64,000 bases of DNA from Sitta carolinensis (Eukaryota; Chordata; Aves; Passeriformes; Sittidae). The DNA lies in contig CM063284.1 in NCBI GenBank assembly GCA_032173965.1, positions 132,175,125 to 132,239,124 on the forward strand, given 5' to 3'. This document shows positions 49,780 through 60,600 of the stretch, piece by piece. How positions within the stretch are numbered: position 1 is the stretch's first letter; the number at the start of each line of letters is the position of its first letter. The position numbers were made by a program, and so were the translations under genes. A model generated the notes under the pieces. It ran no database searches, was not told the origin of the DNA, and saw only the letters and a program-made list of their open reading frames with translations.

Positions 49780-50260
49780 TAGGTTCAAGTTCACTCCAAG
49801 CACCTCTCCTCCCTCCCCTCCTTGTTGCCACCACTGGATGCACTCTGTCCCTTTGGTGAGGCACTGGGAAGCCCTTCTTCCTTCTTACTATTTTCCTCTG
49901 CTGCAGCATCAATCCTCCACCGGCTGCAGGGAATATCTGCTCCACCATAGAGCACTTCCTCCTCCTTCTCATCTTCCTCCTTAACCTCTTACTCTCCTCC
50001 TTAACCTCTCCTCCTCTGCCCTTTGTGTTCCCTCTGTTGTTTATCGCTCCTTTTATTTCTTCCTCTACTCTCTGGCTTTCTTTGCTCTTTCTGAAATGTG
50101 TTTCCCCAAGGTGCCACCATCTTGGTGGAGGATCAGCCATGTGCTGGGATGGGTCCATTGGAGGCAACTGGAACTGGCTGTGCCCAGCACATGGCAGCCC
50201 TGGCCTCTCTTACAGGCCTTCTGCTACCAGCCTCACCATCTATCCCCCGTAGACAAGGTG
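49780..50260 (+). repeat. Pyrimidine-rich, repeat-like block (possible LTR remnant)
   Basis: The + strand is strongly C/T-rich from 49800 to 50095 (many CTCCTCC and TTCCTCC units). It is followed by a G/C-balanced part with GGTGCCACCATCTTGG and GGATCAGCCATGTGCTGGG. It resembles, from memory, transcribed LTR-type repeats of birds, but I see no TG...CA ends or target-site duplication. The - strand is open for 141 codons, rich in Arg, Lys and Glu, purely because of the purine-rich composition. Confidence 0.35.
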
Positions 50261-50280
50261 TTGCCTGCTCTGTTACGAAA

Positions 50281-50325
50281 TGGAGATGATCTTGAAGGTC
50301 TCTTACAACCTAGTCATTCTGTGAA
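50281..50325 (+). mobile_element. Short CR1 3'-end-like fragment
   Basis: GATGATCTTGAAGGTCTC and CAACCTAGTCATTCTGTGA resemble the CR1 terminus with several changes. Only the tail is present. Confidence 0.55.
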
Positions 50326-50584
50326 TTCTGCAAAGATGCCCCATCAAGACCGTTCATGGTCTTGTGTAGCTATCTTGCTCTACCAGCAGAGTGGTCAGAT
50401 AGGATAGTGGCAAGCAAATTTCCAGTGGCATTAGAGAGTGGGCAGCAGCTGAAGCTGGTGGGAGAGACCTCTCAAATCACACGGGACCTCAACTTTCTCC
50501 TTGAGTTAGCCTGTACCACAGCCTGGTGCCTGGCAGGAATGCAGCTCTCTGGTCTGGAATAGCCAGGGTGGGCCAGAGATGGCT

Positions 50585-50603
50585 GGGGCTGGGCTGGGCT
50601 GGG
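50585..50603 (+). other. G-quadruplex motif
   Basis: Four G-runs (4, 3, 3, 3) separated by CT dinucleotides, the canonical short-loop G4 pattern, inside a locally GC-rich patch. Confidence 0.75.
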
Positions 50604-51234
50604 CTGCAGAAGGGGTGCAGGTGCCCCGTGGGCCCTGTGCTCACTGGGTCCAGCTGGAGGTTGCTCAGCCACAGAGCGGAGCAGAGGCCCTGCCCAGGAC
50701 TGCCCACAGTGATCCAGCTCCACGGGGAGCAGAACAGGGGTGCAGAAGGCAAAGGTGCGTGGAATGCAGTCACACCTGCGAGGCACATGAGGCCTCAGGT
50801 GGCTGGATTACTTTAACTGCAACTGCAGAATGTGGTAAGAGGGCAGAAGGAGAGTGGGAGGGAAGACCAAGGGATGCTGCAGTTTTCTCTGGAGTCATTT
50901 TCAGAAAATACTGCTACAGGAAGATTATGTTCAGACACTTGGAATTTTAGAAGGTCTGGTGAGGGGAGGACAAAGTTGCCTAAAATAGCAGTGCTAAGTA
51001 CAGAATTAGAAGATGAAGGAGGAGCAGAGAAAGATGGCAGCAATATTGCAAGTTCTATTAATTTTTTTAAATCCACCTAATTTCAACATGGGCTTAAAAA
51101 TACAAAAAAAAAAAAAAATATCCAACCCTCTAGAGGATTCTTCCTTCTAGGAGTTGAAGCTTTAAAGCAAAATCTGGTTTTCTGTTTTTATCAGTTTTTT
51201 TTTTGCTGTCCCACTTCTTTCTATCAGTCTAATA

Positions 51235-51240
51235 TTTAAT
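51235..51240 (-). promoter_or_regulatory. RGS22: Candidate RGS22 poly(A) signal (ATTAAA)
   Basis: ATTAAA on the - strand about 380 bp after the putative stop. No canonical AATAAA occurs nearer. Confidence 0.35.
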
Positions 51241-51621
51241 TTGCATTGGCAGAGGTGATCTATTGATAGTTCTGTGTCAGGTACTTGACAGTAATTTCAT
51301 AGGGTCTGAGATTTCTCCAGTCATCTCATGTTCCTATTTAAAATATCTAAGCTGCAAAAAATTAGATAACCTAATTTCAGACACTGACATTTCGTAACAG
51401 AATTCCATCTGGTCAACATTAGATCCTCTAACCATGGCTGGAGTGAAAAATAAGCTTGTTTTCATACGGAGGCTGTACAGCTTCAGTTAAGCATGGTTTG
51501 GAGTGGGATAACTTGCTACTAATGAGCATCAGCACTGGCAGCAGAAAAACTAGCTTTTAAGAATTCACATTTCAAAGCACACTTGTCAGTCTGGTACTCA
51601 CTTCCTGCTTTTTGGGAAGAT

Positions 51622-51695
51622 TCAGAGTTTCTGCTTTGTAGGAATGGTGGCTTTCACAGAACTTTCAGGCTTCAGGGAGGACATAGACAAGGAAC
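51622..51695 (-). CDS. RGS22: RGS22 tentative terminal coding exon
   Basis: The acceptor is excellent (a long T tract, then CCATATGCAG). Read from the third base it encodes SLSMSSLKPESSVKATIPTK, then QKL and TGA. This needs an upstream exon ending one base into a codon, whereas the 54095 exon ends on a codon boundary. Either one more exon lies between them, or the terminal exon is read in phase 0 and stops after seven codons. Confidence 0.4.
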
Positions 51696-54600
51696 CTGCA
51701 TATGGAAAAAAAAATAAAATTATGTGAAACTGAAAGAACTGAATATTACATAGTGCTATTGCTAGCCCTACTTTAAATGCATATTTTTAATAAATAAACA
51801 AACAGGTCATAATATCCTTGGAAAAGACCTACAAGGATATTCACAGCTGAAACAAGGATGAAGCAATGCCTCTCACATTATCCAAAACCATATTGACAGA
51901 CTGTGAGAAAGAGGTTTCAGTATCTGCTTGTATGTAAGCTGATGAAGCACAAGAAGCCAGGGAGGTGAAATGTGTTTGTGATTGCCATGTCATTGCAGGA
52001 TGAAGAGATGGCTTTATTCCTCTCTGCAGCAGGGCAGTGCAAAGATACCCTGCAACTTTTACTTTTCCTTTCTTGGAAAATATACCACTCATGAGTACAG
52101 CACAGAAAGCAACTCCCGTACAGACTGCAAAAGATAGGCAGAGGTTTCTGTACACAACTCAGAAGAACAAGCAAAGTCCTTGTACTGCGAGAATTTCACC
52201 TAAGCTCTAAGCTTGTCCTGCCAAACTGCAGAGCTTGATTAATAACCTGCAGGGAATGATGATGACGTTTTCTCCAGATCTTCTTGCCTTTTAATGACTA
52301 TTCTTTCCTGCTCCAAGGCTTCTATGTACTTGGAATAGGACCAGGAAGCCTGCAAGAACCATCAAAAACCATCAGCCTTCAGGTCTTATCAATGTAGTTT
52401 CTGATCCATTTCAACAGTAAGATAAAAAACTTGTTCATGTTATATTCCTGTTAGTGGATAACTACAAATATTAAGAAGATTTTTTTTTTCATTACAATAT
52501 TGGAATAATGGGAAAAAGAGTATTGCTGTGAATAAGTAAACAATCTCAAAATACCATGATTTAAGCAAGTTTGACAGATACAGTGTTTATATTTATTATT
52601 CATCCCTGGTCTGAGTGTTATTCTCATTCCTTTCTTCTTCAAAAACAAAGCAGCAGATCTTTACCCTCCCAAAACATCATTTGTGCTATTAACCTGGTTT
52701 TTTGTCCAAGGACTTAATTTTATCTCTGTGCTACACCCTTAGTTGTCCCCTAGGACTTGATTGCTCTGTTTAACATAAACCCAAAATAGCAACTGATTTG
52801 TGGGGTGGAGAGGAAATATATAAGAAAAGCTGTTTCTAGCATATGTCCTTTTACTGAACGTCTCATTGGCCTCACAGTTCCTTCTGCCTGCCCTCTCCTG
52901 CTACCGCTAGAGGCAGATCACCTGGACAGGTCATCCTTTCCCTTTCTAAGGATAAAATACTGCTTTTAAAGAAAACAACCACAGTTCAGATTGCATGCAA
53001 ATAATAAGGTTGCTCTTCCAAAACAGGATGAGAACTGCATTTTTATTTGACCTGGTTTTTTATCTTACAACATGAGAAGTCTGGAGACAATTCATGTCAT
53101 GATTCAGTAGGAACTTCTAGCACCTTCCTATAGTACAAAGGGGCTTGCAGAAGAAAGAAGAAACTGCTCTTTAAAAGAGTATTGTTTATTCTACCTCTTC
53201 TTGAGGGCATAAGGCAGGGATATACTGGCTTGCTCAACTCACTTTTTTTTTAAATAGGTATGAGCAAAAGTAAGAAGGTCCACTTAAGGGTGAGAGTGTA
53301 AGCTTATCTATGCAATTCACAGTGTGATTTCAGATTTTGGGGGTATTTCACTTTTTCAGTATTCTGCTCTTCACTATCGTAATGCTATGGGAAGAGCTCT
53401 ATGGAATACAAGCAGTGGCCAAAGTATGATTTACTCCTGATTCACATGACGTGTCTGGGCTTATGTGGTTGCCTAATATGGTTTCCCATTTTGTTCTGGC
53501 AGTGCCAACTCAGCCATGAATGATCCCTTGATATGCCCAATGTAGCATGTCTCTTTTTACCATTTCCCAGTAAAATAGCTGTTACCTTTTCACTACAGTT
53601 CTGATGCATAGTCAGAGTTGTTATGGAAGAAGTCTTGAAGTGGTATTTGCTGTCAGATTTTCAAATACCTTGATTTCCTAAAGGAGTTCAACTTCAGTTT
53701 TTGACATGACCAGGACTCTAGCCTAAACCAAATTTTTTCAGGATATGAATTTCACAAATAATGATAAGCTTCTTATTCCAGAACTGAACTACCTTTTATT
53801 CAATTTATCTTTAGATACATTCTTTTTTACTCCATACACTATAAGGCCTTCACATCCTATTAGCTGTTAATACTTCTTAGAGTGTACATCGTAAAAAAAT
53901 TAATAAAAAACAAAACAAAAAAAAAATCACCTGTAAGGTAGGTAAACTTACAACAGCAAAGCTAATTGCAGAAGAAAGAACAGTTATTGAAGAACCATCT
54001 GACAGCAGTATTCAAAACCAAACTCCCCCTTCCCCTTTTCCCAAGACAATTTTATATCTCTTGAATGATATCTGTAGAAACATGTACTATTTACCTTCCT
54101 CCCAGTTTCTCCTGTACATGTTGGTCTTCTCTTTGCATCAAGCTCATCTAGGAAAATGCTCTTTGGCACCTGAGTCAAGGGCTTAAGCTGAGTCAAGGGC
54201 TCAGGTTGAGTCAGGGACTTAAGTTGAGTCAGGGACTTAAGTTGAGCCAAGTTCATGAGTTTTCTCCTGCTTCTTTACCCTGCTAAAAACTCATAGTTAG
54301 ATGTGAACAATAGTTACAGAGCTAAAGTAAAAAGCAAAGTCTGAGGAACAAAAAATTATCATTGGAAATGAGATAGTGTAATTTGCAATAATGTTTTGTA
54401 ATGCTTACTTTCATCATGCATCACGTTGAGCATATTTTAAAATAGTAGCTGCTTTTTTAAAGTGTTTCTTTGTTATAGTTCATGTTTCCTGTCCTCTACA
54501 CTCCTGCAGACCATCTTTCTTTCAGATTCAATACCTGCTCCAAAATCTAGATTAGGTGACAGGGCAGATCTGCAACAGGACATATTTTAAGGACAGAGAG

Positions 54601-57600
54601 GACACTGTGAGCCTCTAATTTGGCTTCAGGTATAAATATAATATGTAGGATTTGTCGTGATTAATTCCAGCTTGATCCAGTAGCTGTGTATGAACTACAG
54701 CATACAAGTTAGGAAAACAGGCAACGTACAATCTACAGTGAAGTACAAGGGATTGTAATTCTTGGCAATCGGCTCTGGTGAGTAACTGTTTGTCATTTTC
54801 ATGTTGGTTTGTTTCACCTTTGCACATTGTGTATGATGATCCCAAAACTCTTTATAAACATTAATTGATGTTTATATTTGACCTCACAAAGAGCTCTCTC
54901 CAAGAGCTGAGTAATATAACCCTCCCATGTTCCAAGTGAGAAAGTGAGAAAAAAAAAAAAGGGGGGATTGAATTATTCCTGAAGTCACTTAATAAGTCCA
55001 TGAAAGATCTGGAAAAGGACCACACTATCTTGTTTCCTTGCTCCCAAAGTGCCTTTTCGTTCCTCCTCATTCCCACCGTCCTATGAACCCATCAACTGTT
55101 AAGAGTGACTTTCGGGTACAGAGCTGCCCAGGCAGTGTGATGCTGATCTTCTCTGCAGAAACAGGCTCAGTAACGTCTGTGGCACACTCAGTTGATGGAA
55201 TAGAGATGCCAATGCAAACACAGAGGCAGCAGGAATACTACTGCACTGCAGTTTATGTTTGCTGGCTCTCTCAATGAGAATGGTGGATTAAGTAAGGTCT
55301 TTAAAAATTACTTCTCATAATAAATTAAGCAATGTAATACCAAATTTAGATCCCATGCCATTACACCACTTACTAACAAGTAAGCTTATTGCTAAGAGAC
55401 ATGGCAGAAACACAGAAAAGGAAAATAATGTTGATGGCTTTCTTTGCTAAGGACATGGAAAGAGTATGTACAAATCTACAATGTAAGTCAAAGCTAAAAA
55501 TTTAAGGCTATTTTGTGCACTTGAAAGCGAAATATTCCAAAATCAACTTTGGAGATAAAATGCAATAATGTATACAACAAATTACTAGTACTGGCATCAA
55601 GGCAGTCTGCAAAAAATTACATATATTTGAAAGTATGTGGCATGTGCATCTAGCAGCTGACAAAGGAGTAAGTCCATTGCCAAGATGCTTTTGATAGAAT
55701 TTGCCCCTTAAATAACAAATAGGCACACAAAAAATATTAACATAGTCAAACAATACCAAGTCATACATCATTGCTCAGTGAAAAGCTCCTTGTCTGCCCG
55801 TTTTTCCACTATACTACATGAAAGTCGAGCTCTTATCTATTCAGTTCTAAAACTGAGGTGAGCACAGATAGAGTCAGTGCCCGGGGACATGTGTAAAGGA
55901 AGAAGAAAGCAAATTCCTCCCCTAGGACTATGATTGCTCTCTTTGACATAAACCCAAAATAGCTGATTTGTGGGGTGAAGAGGAGATATTATATAAGAAA
56001 AGCTGTTTCTAACCCTTGCCAGAGCTTTGCTCTTGTTCAATGAGCCTGGGTGGGGCAGAGGAACGTAGTCATTTTCATTGCCAAGAAATCATCACTTTCC
56101 ACAAGCCAACAAGTGAACCTGCTACTGCTCATGATATATGAACCTTAACAGGATCCTTCAAGGATACTGAATCATTTGAATGGTGTTGTCACCAAGAGGA
56201 CGGAAATCTCAGGCAAGAGAACAGGAAATGGTAAATTCTTTAAACAATAACAGAAAGGGAAAAGGATATTAACTTTTTTTTTAATTATCTGTTGCACCCA
56301 TTCTTTTTAGAGATTTTAAAAGGCAACTGGTTTACTGATTTTTTTTTTTTTTTGAGAAGAATAGTCTACAAACTGTTTACTGAGCTGCATTCTCTGCCTG
56401 TCACTTTCTAAAATTTCTTACTCTATTTCCCTGCTTAGAAGCATAATTCACCATTCCCATTTGTTTTCCATAAAAGCTAGGCTTTTGCCCTCCTGCCTAA
56501 GATTCACTCTTTATTCCTTGATCTTGATCAGAAATCTCATAGGCAACAAACAGATGGAAAAAAATCCTATGAAAACACTAAAGTGCATTAATTTGAAATA
56601 TTGCATTCTTGCACTGTAAGTATTGCCAATGGCCTTGGGCAGACATATGTATATGGAGACAATGTGCTTTGGAGAAAGGAAGATGAGTTCTTGGATTTTA
56701 GACTTCCCTTGACATTGGTGTGTGGCCTTGAGTAATGCTTCACTGGTCCTCAGCTTTCATTTGCCTAAAAGAGGATAACAGTGCATACATGTTCTTACGG
56801 ACCTCTGTCTTTGTCTGTCCAGAGACTTGTGTGGTTCGTATCACATGGAACATCTCAACACATGTACATGGTATTTAGAATACCTAAAGGTCTCTGTAAT
56901 GCTACTTATTATAGTTTGCAAGTCCAGTAATTTCTCTGCCCTTAAAAGAATGTTCTCTCCTCAAAGCTTGCCAAACAATTGTATTTAATAAAAAATAATT
57001 TTTTCAAAGCCTATAATCAATAGAAAAAGAAGTCCATTATATTTTAATTTTAAAAAGTCCAAGAAAAACAATTTTACAAACAAGCATTCCATTGTAGAGG
57101 TCACAGTTCTGTTAATGTGCTGGAATTGTCTGGAAACTTGCTGTGACCAGTCTAACAATTTCACTTTCAAAGATGAGAAATATTCAAGGCAAGGCAAGGA
57201 TTATGCAAATCAATTACTGCATAAATATTTTTTTTTTTAAATAATGGACAGGATTTTCAAATGGTCCTTCTGGAAAATAGATATGAATCAATTTTGGTTT
57301 GGGTTTGGTTTGATTTCAGTTGTGATCCAGAATGTAAATTCTAATATAAGACAATACATCATGAAAGTGCAAACAAGTCTGCAGTAGCCCACAGTACACA
57401 TGGACTGTACACAGATTTATTGTTCTTAATTCAGCTTTCTTTTTTGCTCTTCTCTTGGCACAAAAGGTGACTAAAATAGATTTTTTTTCTACCAGTTAAT
57501 GAAAGGAGTATTCAACTGACTCACCTGTTTCAAGTTAAACATAACAATATGTATTGGCAGAATTGGGAACTAATTTCCTTAGGACTGGGTTGTGTGTAAA

Positions 57601-60600
57601 GCTTGAAATTTAAGAAGATTTTGTAGCTTTGGATCAGGCTAAGAAAGGGGTATTTTATTTTATATATCTTATACATATCTTGCTCATGTTATTCTGTTCA
57701 CCAATGGTCACCTGAAATTTTACAAGCCTTACCTTTGCTGTTATCCCTTTCTTCTTTCGCATCTCATTTTCCTTTTGTTTCTCCAAAGCAAGTAGAATTT
57801 TGTCACTATCCGGATTGCTTTGGAGCTCACAAAATTCTGGCCAAAATTTAAACAGAAGAGCAAAAATACTCATCTGTGCAGGAAGAAAATAAAGTCAATC
57901 TTGACCGTATTAAGGAAACAGTTGACTGAAAAATAAAATGCAGAATGAGATAACTATTTTTTTTTTGAACACACAGCCTTGTTCCTCCCACGTACTCTGT
58001 CCTGACATTTCAGCACAGCTTTGCTCGGCACATGCTTTTCATCAGTGTGTTTATTACTGGTGAGAAATCTTCCTAAAACACAGTTAAAAGGCACTTTCTT
58101 TTTTTATATTTCCCTAAACAATTGTTTGCATTAATGAAAACATCCATCAATTTTTACAAGTATTCTTGATAAAATATACACCAGTAGAATTGCTTTTGCA
58201 CCACTGTTCTGCTCAAGTATTTCAAATATTCAGTTCATTAGGGAGAGGGCTTTTTTCCCCTCCTTAAGAGAAAGGAAATACTTTTTTGCCTCTGGAAAGG
58301 CTCTTAAACCACATTACAGATCTATGAGCAAATCTTGGATAATTTTTAAATGATATAATCTCTCACAGGGTCGTTTTTGAACTAGAGTAAGAAAAACAAT
58401 TTTAGAAAAGCAAACAGAGGGGCTCAGTGAATTCTGTTGTTGCACGTACTAAGGCTCACATTTTTCAATTTATTTAGATGTTTAATTTGCATTGAGAAAC
58501 TTGGCTTCAAAGGAGCCAAGCATGCTCACTGCTTCTGGCTCAAGAGGCTTGAAAGTGACATGTGAGCCACTGTTGGGTTCCAGACACAGCTTTTTGGCCT
58601 AGTTCTTCCTTTGGTTTTATGCCACATTTTTGGAGTTCACTGGGTTTTGCATAGGCTGAAATGGGACTTCTCTTTCTCTTAGGACCTATATATGAATCCT
58701 TTTCTCTGACAAATCATTCATCTATTGTCATCCAAACACTTTATGGACTCACAGTTGATGTCTAAAGGTGTCAGTGGCAGTTTTATAGGAAAAGAAGAAC
58801 TACTTTTCTTGGACTTAGAAGATAAGACAAGGCAGTATCGAGGGATAAGAAAATAGTAAAGGTTCCAAAACTGCTATTCAACCTGATTAATTGAAAGATC
58901 AGATAGAAAATTGTCTACAGCCATTTAATACACAGTAATAAAGAAGGGAAAGACATTCAACAAGTTAAGCTGTCATTTTGCTTTACTCACATCTGCATTT
59001 TTCAGAAAACATGAAAACCACAAACTTTCTAACTACAAATTACTTCTGTGACATTAACCAAGTGGTAAAGAACAAGCAATTAAGAACATAGACAGAATTC
59101 ATTTCTACTGCCAGAATTCCTAACACAGAGCTGGATAACACCTTTCCAGGATCAGCTAGCTGTCAGAGATTTTCTTTATTGAGTAGTCTGAAGACTCTCT
59201 TCCATCTCCACCTTACAGTCATTGAAATATATGACTATAGTTTTCTCCTTCAAGCCCAGGCTTATGTGTGGAGTCCTAACTGTCACATAAGCCACAAAGA
59301 GTGTTCTTAAAATCAGGCGCTCAGTCTCTAGCCAGACCTATTATAGATTCACCTGGCTTCTTACCTGTGCTTCTCTGAAAATGTAAGGTCCTAGTTCTTT
59401 TCTGTGCTCCACAATCTTCTTTGCTTGTTCAGGTGAGATGTCAATCTGCAAAGCTGGGGGTATGGCAGAATTAATAAAGCAGTCAATAATAGCTGTGATT
59501 TTTTTCTGAACTATGGCATCAGCACAATGAGAATGGCACAAGTCCTGAAAGAGGAAAAATAGCATTTTCAGTCAATGGAGAGAGACACACACACAAGAGT
59601 CATTACAGGGCAAGAGTGATCAAAGAGCAACAGTCATATAAAAATAATTATACAATAAATCCCTTCAGTATGCAGGGCAAAATTCTTTTGGTAAATGTGC
59701 ATGGTCAAAACTATACTTAAGACATGCATGGGGCTTCTGGTTTGCAAATACAGATATGTAGCAATCATTGCTTTTAGGTGATAATCTCTGCCTGCATGTT
59801 CAGATGGAACAGTATAGATTCTATGTGCATTACTGGCAAATAGGAGACATTTCTGAAAAGGGAAACACATCTACAAGTGTGAAATGCACTGATTTTCACA
59901 ATGAGCCTGCTATGACTTGCATAGCTATGGTAACTAAAAGATAAAGAAATGCTTTAAGTGCTCCAACAAAAGAGGGGAAGTATTTAGTGGGTACAAGGTA
60001 TTCTATCCAGGAATGTTGTCACAAGTGTGACAATATAATGTCAGCTACTAGTGCAATCTTCCATTTATTGAAATTTTCTACTTTTACCATTAATTAAGAT
60101 TTTTCTAGTTTCCCAAAACCTCAGGATTTGAAATAACTCTGTACACTATAGAACTTACAGGAGTGAGATGTCAAAGAAACACTGGGGTTTTTTACTATTT
60201 TAATGTGATCCTACTGTTCTTGTAAAACCTGTTATTACTGTGTTTTGAGACCTTGACCACCATTGGACTTTGACATTATGGAAAAATAATTCAAATAGTG
60301 TCCTTTCAACACTTTGAAACATGAAATTTCCCTTTATCCATATATTTCAATACATTTATATGACACTAGAAGACTATCATGTATGTCTTAGAGACACAAT
60401 GAACACTGGAGTTTTCAGGAAGAGAGCTCTTTAAATAAAGAATCTGAATTTAGTTTTGATATAGAAGGGTATATATTTACTTTGCAAAGAAATTAAAACC
60501 ATGGCTTTTAACCAGAAATGTGGTATGTGAGAGAGTTGGCTTGCTTTGTTATGAATACTTTTAGTTTTGAGAAGGAAAAAAAAAAGAATGATAACAACTA

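Noticed and set aside
50472..50950. Cluster of overlapping ORFs (96-123 codons) on both strands
   Set aside because: All sit in one GC-rich patch, overlap each other in several frames and show no domain or conserved start.
51841..52174. Two overlapping - strand ORFs of 104 and 85 codons inside the RGS22 3' intron
   Set aside because: No splice sites in matching phase and no recognisable domain; Cys/Ser/Leu-rich composition looks random.
53984..54256. The whole 90-codon - strand ORF as an RGS22 exon
   Set aside because: A good donor (GGAAG|GTAAAT) interrupts it at 54095 and the part after it has no family character. The start at the repeat is only the first Met.
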